38,420 bases of DNA from JAVBNU01 sp031551265 (GTDB taxonomy: Bacteria > Cyanobacteriota > Vampirovibrionia > Gastranaerophilales > Gastranaerophilaceae), in contig JAVBNU010000021.1 in assembly GCA_031551265.1 (NCBI GenBank), positions 1-38,420 on the forward strand. Reading direction: 5' to 3'. The position numbers were made by a program, and so were the translations under genes. Below are positions 24,768-32,490 of the stretch, one piece after another. Numbering within the stretch: position 1 is the first letter of the stretch; each line of letters starts with the position of its first letter. Under the pieces are notes generated by a model. The model was not told where the DNA came from. It searched no databases and saw nothing but the letters and a program-made list of their open reading frames with translations.

Positions 24768-26231
24768 GTTAGCATTAAAGTCTTTTATACTTTCGCTTGA
24801 GTCGCAATATTGCGTAACCTGTTTGAATGCGTTTTTAATGGGACTTACCGTTGCATTGCCGCCGATACAGCCACCTTCACAAGACATGATTTCGATTAAA
24901 TTCCCTTGCTCGCAATAGCCCTCTTTCGCGTATTTTTTCAATTCTTGAATAGATTTTTTGTGTAAACCATTAATTATAACAGGATAAATCTCGTCGGAAT
25001 TACCATGCACAGACGCTTTTACTGCATTAATAACTCCGCTCGTTAGTGGAAAATTTCGTCCTTCTTTTGAGGCTTTATTTTTGAATTCTGTCGGTTTGCA
25101 GTTTTCAATATCAATATTCAACGCGGTAAACAGCGCGTTAACTTCCTGAAAGTTAAGTACAAAATCGACATCAGGATTTTGCATTCCCTCGCTTCGCTTG
25201 GCGACACAAGGACTCAAGAAAACTGTTATTGCATCGGGATTTTCTTTTTTCACCAATTCTGCCGTGTAGTACAGAGGCGTTTTTGTGTGCGAGACAAATG
25301 GCTTAATCTCGGGAATATGCTTTTCTACAAGTTCATTGTAACTTGCACAGCAGGATGTTGTCATGAACTCGGCTTCTGCGTCCAGACGCTCTTCAAAATC
25401 CTTAGCTTCGTTAATTGCTGTTATATCAGCGCCTTGAGCAACTTCATAAGCTTCCGAGAATCCGGCTTCTTTTAACGCTGTGTGCAGCTGCTGAGGTGTG
25501 GCAGAAAATTGTCCCATAAATGCAGGTGCCACCATTGCTATTACTTTTTTGCCGCCCTTCATTTTGCGTAAAATATCAATGATTTGGCTTTTTTCGTGTA
25601 CAGCGCCAAAAGGGCAGATATTTACGCATTTGCCACAATAAATGCACTTATCAAAATCAATCTTTGCAAAGCCGCTTTCGTCCTTTGCAATAGCATCGAC
25701 AGGACAGACATTTTCGCACGGGACAATTATTTTCGTAATCGCCTGAAACGGACATGCCGGCACGCAAACATTGCAGTTCTTGCATTTGTGCGGATCAATT
25801 ACGGCTTTACCATTGTTAATTTCTATTGCGTCAAATTTACAGGTGTTCACGCAAGGTCTTGCCACACAATTTTGGCACAAGTCTGTTACGTATGTTCTGC
25901 TCGGCACACAGCCCTGACAAGCGGATTGCAGGACAGTTAAAGGCTCTGTGTCGGGTTTTTCACGCTGAATTGCTTGTTTTGCATAAGTTGATAACAATGT
26001 TCTTTCATCATCGCTTTCTATTGCTATACCAAGGCTTGCGAGTGTTCTTGATTTCAGCACAGCCCGCTCTTTATAGACACAGCAGCGAAGCGCTACTTCA
26101 TACCCTTTCGGACGCATATCAAAAGGAATCATGCGAACATTTTCCTCAAAATTTTCCGTAAAAAATGCCCGAATTAATCTTACGAGGATTTCTTGTTTTA
26201 AATTTTCGGTTTCGGTGTAGATAGTGTTCAT
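24765..26231 (-). CDS. [FeFe] hydrogenase-like protein, group B type
   Basis: An iron-sulfur protein of 488 residues from the ATG at 26231. An N-terminal helical region (TENLKQEILVRLIRAFF) of the type seen in group B monomeric [FeFe] hydrogenases is followed by several ferredoxin-like Cys clusters (CQNC, CKNCNVCVPAC, CENVCP, CIYCGKCVNIC). The H-cluster domain then shows TSCCASY (292-298), LSPCVAKRSE (Cys342) and MSCEGGCIGG (Cys451 and Cys455). The four H-cluster cysteines are present, but the usual TSCCPxW reads TSCCASY. It probably couples ferredoxin oxidation to H2 in fermentation, or senses H2 (inference). A GTG start at 26276 is also open, but the extra residues come from repeat-like DNA. 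No maturase genes are in view. Confidence 0.88.
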   Translation of the reverse strand: MNTIYTETENLKQEILVRLIRAFFTENFEENVRMIPFDMRPKGYEVALRCCVYKERAVLKSRTLASLGIAIESDDERTLLSTYAKQAIQREKPDTEPLTVLQSACQGCVPSRTYVTDLCQNCVARPCVNTCKFDAIEINNGKAVIDPHKCKNCNVCVPACPFQAITKIIVPCENVCPVDAIAKDESGFAKIDFDKCIYCGKCVNICPFGAVHEKSQIIDILRKMKGGKKVIAMVAPAFMGQFSATPQQLHTALKEAGFSEAYEVAQGADITAINEAKDFEERLDAEAEFMTTSCCASYNELVEKHIPEIKPFVSHTKTPLYYTAELVKKENPDAITVFLSPCVAKRSEGMQNPDVDFVLNFQEVNALFTALNIDIENCKPTEFKNKASKEGRNFPLTSGVINAVKASVHGNSDEIYPVIINGLHKKSIQELKKYAKEGYCEQGNLIEIMSCEGGCIGGNATVSPIKNAFKQVTQYCDSSESIKDFNAN

Positions 26232-26313
26232 GCTTTCATTGTATAACAAAGTTGTGTCATCCTGAAGTATATCCACAATTGCATCGTTAAAATAATTAAT
26301 AAAATTAGCTTAA

Positions 26314-26354
26314 ACTCCCTCGCCCCGTTGCGGGAGAGGGCCGGGGTGAGGGGT
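26314..26354. repeat. Palindromic repeat (CCCTCACCCC family)
   Basis: CTCCCTCGCCCCGTTGCGGG, then AGAGGGCCGGGGTGAGGGG. It is related to units at 4357-4396, 7964-8005 and 30727-30766. It lies in the 226-271-bp gap before the hydrogenase gene. Confidence 0.7.
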
Positions 26355-26402
26355 GCGAAAAAGCAAAAGACTATACTGACACCTTTTAGCCTGCTATAGG
26401 CT

Positions 26403-26488
26403 GTACCCCTCATCCGTTTTGCTAATTTTCGCAAAAATTGCTCAAATTGCAAAACTGCCTTCTCCCGCAATGGGGCGAAGGCAGTTTT
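26403..26488. repeat. Repeat with terminal hairpin (CTCATCCGTTTT family, copy 1)
   Basis: It begins TACCCCTCATCCGTTTTGCT (first base at 26404), continues through GCAAAACTGCC and ends with a 12-bp perfect stem: AAAACTGCCTTC (26451-26462) with GAAGGCAGTTTT (26477-26488). A related copy is at 30785-30893. The hairpin lies 15 nt beyond the end of the M48 gene and probably serves as its terminator. Confidence 0.65.
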
Positions 26489-26502
26489 GTATTACTCTTT
26501 TT

Positions 26503-27384
26503 CTATTTCGCGAACATTTGTAATGCGTTAACAGACATTTCCCAAGGACTGCTGCCAGATTTAGCCACTTTAGCTTCACGTTTTGCTTTTTTGACTTTTA
26601 ATTTTTCTTGTTCTTTTTTGAATTTAGCTATTTTTGAAGCTGTAGCTGTTCTTTTTTCAACGTAAGGTTTAATTAGTACAGCCGCTTGTTTATAAGACTC
26701 AGAGTTGTATCCTGATTTTGTGTAAGTAGAGTAGTTGTAATCTACGTAATCATAGATGTTATAAAGTCTTTTCTCGCCTGATGGGTGCGTTGATAGGATA
26801 TCCATATAGTTACCGCAAATTTTATTAAGTACTGAAACCATTGCTAACGGGTTATAGCCTGCTTTAGCCAGTAAGTCAGCACCTGTTAAGTCAGCCTCAT
26901 ACTCGTCTGTACGGCTGAGTTTTGTACTTGTCAGTTGCTGAGCGCCACCAACAGCTGATGAAACCATAGCTTTGTCTGTTTGAATCAAGCTGCCCGCTGC
27001 CGAAAGTGCTGTGTTTACGACAGTTTGTTTAGCGCAGTGACCGTTAATGATGTGACCTAACTCGTGGGCGATAACGGCAGCTAACTCATTGTCGTCGCTA
27101 ACATACTGCAAAAGTCCTTTGTACACGTATACTTCTTTGTTCAAGTTCGCATATGCGTTGATATCTTCTTCAGCAGATACCTTGAATGTGATTCCAGAAG
27201 GCAATTTGCTTGCTGTCATCAGTTTTGTACCGATTGTGTTTACTCTTTTCAAACTTGCATCTGCATCCCAATTAGTTGTTGAGACTGTTGCTGTTGTGTC
27301 TGCTGCAATGGTTTTATTAATGCCATAGCCTAAAAATCCAATCCCTGCAACTAAAAGCAGAATTGTAGATAATAATTTTTTCAT
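26503..27384 (-). CDS. M48-family zinc metallopeptidase, exported or membrane-anchored
   Basis: A 293-residue peptidase. Residues 1-28 are a signal or anchor segment (KKLLSTILLLVAGIGFLGYG) ending near TIAAD, so it acts outside the cytoplasmic membrane. The zinc site is HELGH at 107-111, with the third ligand in the EYEAD segment at 161-165. STHPSGEKRLYNIYDYV is the usual downstream block of the BepA/LoiP-type M48 subgroup. The C-terminal tail (about 240-280) is Lys-rich and probably coiled. The subgroup degrades misfolded envelope proteins. The ribosome site is AGAGGA before the ATG. A hairpin at 26451-26488 is a likely terminator. Confidence 0.93.
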   Translation of the reverse strand: MKKLLSTILLLVAGIGFLGYGINKTIAADTTATVSTTNWDADASLKRVNTIGTKLMTASKLPSGITFKVSAEEDINAYANLNKEVYVYKGLLQYVSDDNELAAVIAHELGHIINGHCAKQTVVNTALSAAGSLIQTDKAMVSSAVGGAQQLTSTKLSRTDEYEADLTGADLLAKAGYNPLAMVSVLNKICGNYMDILSTHPSGEKRLYNIYDYVDYNYSTYTKSGYNSESYKQAAVLIKPYVEKRTATASKIAKFKKEQEKLKVKKAKREAKVAKSGSSPWEMSVNALQMFAK

Positions 27385-27423
27385 ACAGTTAAATCCTCTT
27401 ATTCTGAATCCAATAACATGTTA

Positions 27424-28557
27424 TCAGAAACCAATTAATAAGGAAAGCTCTGTATATTTAAGCCCTAAAGCTTTCGCTACACACGCATCCGTAAGGTCAC
27501 CTTTGTAGGTTGTGATACTGTTTCGGAGCTCGGTTTTTGATTTAACTAAATTTGTAAAATTACCCGCATTTGCTATATCTAACACGTATGGGATAATTGC
27601 GTTGTTCATTGCAATAGTTGAGGTTCGGGCAACCATGCTGGGGATATTCACAACCGAATAGTGAATTACATTGTGTTTCATATAAATCGGGTTGGTGTAA
27701 TCGGTAATTTTGTCCATGGTCTCGACAATGCTGCCCTGTTCAAGCCCGGTATCAATAATAACAGAGCCGTTTTTCATTTTTTTAATCATTTTTTCAGTAA
27801 CTAATATTTCGGATTTTACGTTGCCTGAATTCATCGCGCATATCAGCAAATCCGCCTCTTCAACCGACTTAAAAATATTATGCTCATTTGCGTACAGCGT
27901 GTGCACTTTACCATTAAACAAGTTAGTCACTGTTTTCAGTTTATTCAAATCAGTATCCAGCATGCAAACAGACGCGCCCGCTCCACAAGCGACTTTCGCA
28001 GCGTTCACTCCTATTGTGCCCGCTCCGATTATACACACTCTAGCCGGATAAACCCCGACAATTCCACCCATCACGACACCGCGGCTTACACTTATTTCCG
28101 GCGTTGATTCTAAATATCTGGCGCCAATCTGCACAGAAACTTTACCAACGATTTCTTCAATCGGCTCAAGCAAAGGAAAAGTATCATTATCAGTTTTAAA
28201 AGATTCATAGGCAAGCGCTGTTATATTCTTGTGCAGCAATACATTTGCCAACTCTTTTTCGTGAGCCAAATATAAATGCGACATTAAAATTTGTTTAGGT
28301 TTTAACAGCTCGTATTCACCTGGCTGAGGTTCTTTTACCTTTACTATTAATTCTGTTTTTTGGTATATTTCTTCGGCAGAATTAACTATTTTAGCGCCTG
28401 CGTCAATGTACAATTGATTAGGGTACCCACAAATCAAGCCTGCATCAGATTCAACATAAACACTGTGTTCCACGTTAGTGAGTGCTTTTACTGAAGAGGG
28501 TGTTAAACCGACACAGTTTTCACCTTTTTTGACCTCTTTAGGAACGCCAATCTGCAT
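27424..28557 (-). CDS. ald: Alanine dehydrogenase
   Basis: NAD-dependent interconversion of alanine and pyruvate plus ammonia. At 377 residues it is close to the family norm. MQIGVPKEVKKGENCVGLTP is the N-terminal signature, KVKEPQPGEYELL holds the substrate-binding Lys and HLYLAHE the active-site His. The NAD fold starts at VCIIGAGTIGVNAAKVACGAGA, with MLDTD closing the second strand. MVARTSTIAMNNAIIPYVLDIAN is the C-terminal signature. It follows pyrF by 9 nt with an AAGGAG site, so the two are co-transcribed. In a fermenter it would balance pyruvate, nitrogen and NADH (inference). Confidence 0.96.
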   Translation of the reverse strand: MQIGVPKEVKKGENCVGLTPSSVKALTNVEHSVYVESDAGLICGYPNQLYIDAGAKIVNSAEEIYQKTELIVKVKEPQPGEYELLKPKQILMSHLYLAHEKELANVLLHKNITALAYESFKTDNDTFPLLEPIEEIVGKVSVQIGARYLESTPEISVSRGVVMGGIVGVYPARVCIIGAGTIGVNAAKVACGAGASVCMLDTDLNKLKTVTNLFNGKVHTLYANEHNIFKSVEEADLLICAMNSGNVKSEILVTEKMIKKMKNGSVIIDTGLEQGSIVETMDKITDYTNPIYMKHNVIHYSVVNIPSMVARTSTIAMNNAIIPYVLDIANAGNFTNLVKSKTELRNSITTYKGDLTDACVAKALGLKYTELSLLIGF

Positions 28558-28566
28558 ATAGACTCC

Positions 28567-29316
28567 TTATTCCTGATAAATGTTGCCTTCAATTTCATCA
28601 ATAATTAGCTTTATGGCTGCAACCGGGTCATCTGCAGAAATAACAGGACGACCTATGACCATAAAGTCAACGCCGGCTTTGATAGCGTCGGTTGGCGTTA
28701 CAACGCGTACCTGATCATTGACAACCGACCAAGTCGGACGAATCGCAGGGCATAAGATTATAAAGTCATCGCCAAATTCCTGACGTATTTTTTTTGCTTC
28801 TGAGGCACTAGCCATTACACCATCAATGCCTGATTCTTTGGCTATTTGTGCCAAATAGCTGACATATTCATCGATGTTCATTTTTACATTTAATTCTTCT
28901 GTGAGTGTACGTTGTCCAAAGCTGGAAAGTAGTGTTACACCTAAAATCGTGGGGATTGGCATATCATTTCTGCGTGCGGTTTCTTTCACAAGCTTAACCG
29001 TGTTTGTTAGCATTTTTGAGCCGCCGCTAATATGAATATCAAAGAAATCAACTCCGTTTTTCAAAAGATTAACAGACGCTTTGGCGACTGTGTTAGGGAT
29101 ATCGTGGAATTTTCCGTCAAAAAACACTTCGCCACCATGCCTTTTAATGGCTTTAACCGCATCAAAGCCGCATGATGTATATAATTGCAGGCCAACTTTA
29201 AAAAAACCGACATAATCTTTTAGAAGTGTTACATATTTTTCCACTTCTTCAATTGTGTCGACATCTAAAGCTAAGATAAGTCTGTCTTTTGCGGTCTCGG
29301 GTTTTTTAATTACCAT
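28567..29316 (-). CDS. pyrF: Orotidine 5'-phosphate decarboxylase
   Basis: Final step of de novo UMP synthesis. The TIM-barrel protein has LILALDVDT at the N-terminus, FKVGLQLY, and the catalytic DGKFHDIPNT (Asp67, Lys69 and Asp72 from the ATG at 29316). CPAIRPTW and DFMVIGRPVISADDPVAA form the phosphate-binding end. A GTG at 29337 would add seven residues, but it has no ribosome site, whereas the ATG is preceded by AGAGAG at a good distance. First gene of a pyrF-ald unit. Confidence 0.95.
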   Translation of the reverse strand: MVIKKPETAKDRLILALDVDTIEEVEKYVTLLKDYVGFFKVGLQLYTSCGFDAVKAIKRHGGEVFFDGKFHDIPNTVAKASVNLLKNGVDFFDIHISGGSKMLTNTVKLVKETARRNDMPIPTILGVTLLSSFGQRTLTEELNVKMNIDEYVSYLAQIAKESGIDGVMASASEAKKIRQEFGDDFIILCPAIRPTWSVVNDQVRVVTPTDAIKAGVDFMVIGRPVISADDPVAAIKLIIDEIEGNIYQE

Positions 29317-29408
29317 ATAATTCTCTCTGGTTGGCACATATCACTGTTTACTTAGCATAGCACTTTTTTTAATGGTGGGCAACACACTTAATATTACAGC
29401 TTTACATA

Positions 29409-29417
29409 TGTTATAAT
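29409..29417 (+). promoter_or_regulatory. Extended -10 promoter of the toxin-like transcript
   Basis: TG-T-TATAAT: an extended -10 element with the hexamer at 29412-29417. Transcription would start near 29424, just before the 5' arm of the fold-back stem at 29444. Confidence 0.5.
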
Positions 29418-29443
29418 AGTAAAAATAGCAATTGTGATAATAA

Positions 29444-29700
29444 AAATATGCGGTAAGCACCTTTGTCACTGACAATCGGAGCCATGACATTTTAAATGAC
29501 AGAGACTCTCGATAGGAGGTGATGCCTATGCTCAAAGAGTTATTAGCGATTTGGTTAATTCTGTTAGCCACAAACAATAATAACAAAGAGCTAGTGCTAA
29601 TATTAGTAATAATACTGGCACTAACTCATATTTGATAACATACGGCAAGGGTTAAAATGTAAAACAGTTGACGCTGATTTACAGCTTACCGCATATTTTT
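29444..29700 (+). ncRNA. Fold-back mRNA with long-range terminal stem (type I toxin-like)
   Basis: AAAATATGCGGTAAGC near 29444-29459 is complementary to GCTTACCGCATATTTT near 29683-29699, so the two ends of a 255-nt transcript can pair, as in hok-type toxin mRNAs. The 3' arm runs into a T-rich tail. On the opposite strand TTTACA, 17 nt, TGTTAT (about 29664 down to 29636) is an antisense promoter candidate that would read across the small gene. A hairpin (AGTGCTAATATTA paired with TAATACTGGCACT) lies within the coding part and could end the antisense RNA. Confidence 0.5.
29528..29635 (+). CDS. Small hydrophobic peptide, 35 aa, toxin-like
   Basis: The peptide reads MLKELLAIWLILLA, then TNNNNKE, then LVLILVIILALTHI: two hydrophobic stretches around an Asn-rich turn. 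The ribosome site AGGAGGT (29514-29520) is seven nucleotides upstream and is among the strongest in the window. A peptide of this kind with a very strong ribosome site, a fold-back mRNA and a possible antisense promoter resembles type I toxin systems (Fst/Ldr/Hok-like behaviour), which depolarise membranes when unregulated. There is no sequence match to a named family that I can claim. It could also be a regulatory or membrane-complex small protein. Confidence 0.55.
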   Translation: MLKELLAIWLILLATNNNNKELVLILVIILALTHI

Positions 29701-29701
29701 A

Positions 29702-30667
29702 TTATAACACTACTCTACAATTTTTCAACATTTCTGTCACGCCTGCGCTATGCGACAGTTTGCTTTTAACAACATTTGCTGCTTGTTGTGTAATTTTGTC
29801 ATATTTTTCGGGATTATTCATATAGAACACTATTTTTTCTTGTAAATCCTCGAATTTTTCATAGTAAATATAATTATCACCGAATATTTCAATACCTTCG
29901 CTGCGATAATCGTTAATAATCAATTTTTCACACGCTATTGTCTGAATAGTTCTGTAATTCAGTGACGAAATTCCTTGTTGGTTAAAGTTTATGACGATTT
30001 TAGTTTTGTTGATAGCGTCTGCCATGTCTTTTTCGTTGTCAATAAATCCTTGATAGGCCTTTATCAATAACTCCTGTTCTAAAGGCTGTAATCTTGATAT
30101 TGCATCGTCATAGTGTCGTTTTATTGTATACCAGGCGAACTTATATTGGGGTAATGCCTTCATCAACTTTACAAAAGACGTCAATCTATACTCAGTATCA
30201 AGACGCCCCGCAAACATAACGTCATATTCTGCGTTACAGTTGAGGTTTTTATAGATATTTGTATTTACAAAGTGTGGCAAATAAAAAAGATTAGCAATCT
30301 CGCCAACTTTTTGTTTCGTTAGCTCTTTATCCCAATAAAAAACAAAATTAGCAGGATTTTTCAGTTCGACATAATACTCTGCCCAATCAGCACCCGAGTG
30401 AGAATCCTCAATTACGTCAGAAAAATAATTTATCGTCTTTATTTTTAAATTATGCTTTTTCACAAACTTTATAGCCGAAAAATCGTAACTTAAAATATAG
30501 TCATAGTGCTGTGAGGTGTTCGTATCCTCGTTTTTTAATATATCAATAACCTCAACACAATGACCAAGCGCACGAAGTCCGTCAATTATGCTTGAAGTTG
30601 TGAGCCGCCCACCAATACTCTCAGGCAGAATCGCAATAATATTCAACTTATTTGTTTTTGTTGTCAT
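29702..30667 (-). CDS. CgeB-like family 1 glycosyltransferase
   Basis: A 321-residue protein with a GT-B-type layout. The N-terminal half starts NIIAILPESIGGRLTTSSII, with DYILSYDFSA and NYFSDVIEDSHSGADWAEYY. The C-terminal half contains DVMFAGRLDTEYRLTSFVKL, then NKTKIVINFNQQGISSLNYR and TIQTIACEKLIINDYRSE, the conserved sugar-nucleotide end of the CgeB/Glyco_trans_1_2 family. It probably adds a sugar to a cell-surface polymer; donor and acceptor are unknown. No other glycosyltransferase is adjacent, although Kdo genes lie 0.8 kb away on the other strand. Confidence 0.8.
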   Translation of the reverse strand: MTTKTNKLNIIAILPESIGGRLTTSSIIDGLRALGHCVEVIDILKNEDTNTSQHYDYILSYDFSAIKFVKKHNLKIKTINYFSDVIEDSHSGADWAEYYVELKNPANFVFYWDKELTKQKVGEIANLFYLPHFVNTNIYKNLNCNAEYDVMFAGRLDTEYRLTSFVKLMKALPQYKFAWYTIKRHYDDAISRLQPLEQELLIKAYQGFIDNEKDMADAINKTKIVINFNQQGISSLNYRTIQTIACEKLIINDYRSEGIEIFGDNYIYYEKFEDLQEKIVFYMNNPEKYDKITQQAANVVKSKLSHSAGVTEMLKNCRVVL

Positions 30668-30726
30668 AGCCTTATTTTAACAACAACAAAATAATTTAGT
30701 GAGATTTTTTCACAAGTGTAATTCAT

Positions 30727-30766
30727 ACCCCTCTCCCCAATGCGGGAGAGGGGTTGGGGTGAGGGG
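30727..30766. repeat. Palindromic repeat (CCCTCACCCC family)
   Basis: ACCCCTCTCCCCAATGCGGG, then AGAGGGGTTGGGGTGAGGGG. It lies between the glycosyltransferase start and the next repeat and is the inverted relative of the unit at 7964-8005. Confidence 0.7.
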
Positions 30767-30784
30767 TTCAGCAAAGTGAACGTA

Positions 30785-30893
30785 CCCCTCATCCGTTTTA
30801 CTAACTTTCGCTTGCTCAGGTTGTAAAACTGCCTACCTCTCATAAAATGATACTTAATCATTTTCTTCGGCAGAGTCGCAACAGGGCGAAGGC
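30785..30893. repeat. CTCATCCGTTTT-family repeat (copy 2, longer)
   Basis: It shares TACCCCTCATCCGTTTT, TAACTTTCGC-like and AAAACTGCC with the copy at 26403-26488 and ends in GGGCGAAGGC. Its hairpin loop carries about 40 extra bases, including AAAATGAT ... ATCATTTT, itself a small palindrome, so one element may be inserted in another. Confidence 0.6.
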
Positions 30894-30902
30894 ATAAACG
30901 GC

Positions 30903-30938
30903 AAAATAAAAAAGCTTAATCAATATCTTGATTAAGCT
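30903..30938 (-). terminator. Intrinsic terminator of the STAS-like gene
   Basis: An 11-bp perfect stem, AGCTTAATCAA (30913-30923) with TTGATTAAGCT (30928-30938) around TATC. On the minus strand it is followed by TTTTTATTTT. It lies 21 nt beyond the end of the gene at 30960. Confidence 0.8.
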
Positions 30939-30959
30939 GAAACAGTTATAACAAATATT

Positions 30960-31304
30960 CTATTTTATGTTAGATGTTGAGAACTGTGGGTTGATGTATA
31001 AAACTTTACTCCTGTAGTTGTTAATAACATTAATGATAGCATTCTTTAGTACCATCGATTGAATCATCTTTTTAATCTCAGGGCTGGACACATGCCAGCA
31101 GATGCAACCGGATGGATATTTTGTAAAGTGGTAGACCGAGCATAATATAGCGACTTTACCCGCATCTATTAGGCTCAACCTGCTTATATCGATGTCTAAC
31201 CTTTCACAATCTTTTTTCAAAATATGAGTCTTAATGTACTCAATTATTTCAAAAACACTATTATCATAATTAAGGATTGTTAAAAAGTTTTTTTGTTCAC
31301 TCAT
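30960..31304 (-). CDS. STAS-like small protein
   Basis: A 114-residue protein from the ATG at 31304 (MSEQKNFLTILNYDNS). An upstream TTG at 31367 is open but has no ribosome site. LDIDISRLSLIDAGKVAILCSVYHF has the strand-turn-helix look of STAS domains, where a conserved D-S/A helps bind partners or becomes phosphorylated. CICWHVSSPEIKKMIQSM then matches the strand-helix end. The usual anti-sigma antagonist Ser is replaced by Ala (DAG). Family assignment is tentative. It is monocistronic, ends in a strong terminator and diverges from kdsD. Confidence 0.55.
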   Translation of the reverse strand: MSEQKNFLTILNYDNSVFEIIEYIKTHILKKDCERLDIDISRLSLIDAGKVAILCSVYHFTKYPSGCICWHVSSPEIKKMIQSMVLKNAIINVINNYRSKVLYINPQFSTSNIK

Positions 31305-31495
31305 ACCTAGCGTTTTCTCTATTTCTTTTACAGTTCTTCTTGTATATACATCGTTGCTTTTGCACAAAAATTTAAGACAAAAATAAAAAACTACACTATT
31401 TAACGTATTTATCGTATAATCAGAAGGAAGAAATTTTTCTAATATCCCGCTGTGGTGATGGTTATGCCGATTAATAAAAAATGGAAAGGATATAA

Positions 31496-32488
31496 ATGTT
31501 CAAAGTCTTATCAAAAACATCAGAAATGATAAAAATGGCGAAAGAGGTTTTAGATATTGAATCTAAGGCGATAATAGCTTTAAAAGACCGCCTTGACAAT
31601 TCCTTCGATGAAGCAATGGAAATACTTTACCATTGCAAAGGACGTGTAATCATAACAGGCATGGGTAAATCAGGGATTATTGGTAAGAAAATTGCAGCTA
31701 CACTGTCCTCTACAGGCACACCGGCATATTTCCTCCACCCCGCTGAAAGCACACATGGCGATTCTGGTGTGATTACCCGCGAGGACATCGTTATAGCTAT
31801 ATCTAATAGCGGCGAGACCTCTGAATTACTCAATTTACTCCCTCTCATCAAGCGTTTTGGCATACCGTTAATTGGCATGACCGGAAAACCTGCTTCTACG
31901 CTTGGGCAAAAAGCTGATGTTGTCTTGGATATATCAGTAGAAAAAGAGGCATGTCCTTTAAACAAAGCTCCTACAGCAAGCACGACAGTAACACTTGCTA
32001 TGGGCGATGCCCTGGCTGTTTGTTTGCTTAAAAAACGCGGTTTTGGCGAGGATGATTGGCTATTATTTCACCCATCAGGCTCTTTAGGCAAAGGTATTTT
32101 GTATCATGTTGAAGAATTAATGATTTCGGATGACAGATTGCCAATTATTAATTTGAATAACCAGAGCAGCTTTTTGGATATTGTTAGATACATCTCTGAA
32201 AAGAGACTTGGTTGCGCAATTTTAGTTGATAAAAATAATAAATTACAAGGTATTTTAACTGACGGTGACATCAGAAGGGCAATTTTAAAAGGCGAAGATG
32301 TAAGCACATTAAAAATTAATGAAGTAATGGCTGTTAATCCAAAAACTGTTAAACCAAAAGAGTTGGCGGCAAAAGCGCTCCAAATCATGGAAAAATATTC
32401 AATCACATCAATCGTCGTGAGCGAAGACGGCGTGATACCTCTTGGCTTGGTGCATATTCATGACCTCTTGAAAGCGGGTGTGGCTTAA
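31496..32488 (+). CDS. kdsD: Arabinose-5-phosphate isomerase (SIS plus two CBS domains)
   Basis: Converts ribulose 5-phosphate to arabinose 5-phosphate, the first step to Kdo for lipopolysaccharide or a Kdo-containing capsule. At 330 residues the order is standard: SIS domain with ITGMGKSGIIGKKIAATLSSTGTPA, FLHPAESTHGDSG and ISNSGETSELL (about 50-110), then KAPTAST and FHPSGSLGK. Two CBS domains follow (about 210-330), with LQGILTDGDIRRAI and IPLGLVHIHDLL. A TATAAT at about 31415-31420 and a GGAAAGGA ribosome site support this start. It opens a four-gene operon and is 2 nt from kdsC. Confidence 0.95.
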   Translation: MFKVLSKTSEMIKMAKEVLDIESKAIIALKDRLDNSFDEAMEILYHCKGRVIITGMGKSGIIGKKIAATLSSTGTPAYFLHPAESTHGDSGVITREDIVIAISNSGETSELLNLLPLIKRFGIPLIGMTGKPASTLGQKADVVLDISVEKEACPLNKAPTASTTVTLAMGDALAVCLLKKRGFGEDDWLLFHPSGSLGKGILYHVEELMISDDRLPIINLNNQSSFLDIVRYISEKRLGCAILVDKNNKLQGILTDGDIRRAILKGEDVSTLKINEVMAVNPKTVKPKELAAKALQIMEKYSITSIVVSEDGVIPLGLVHIHDLLKAGVA

Positions 32489-32490
32489 TT

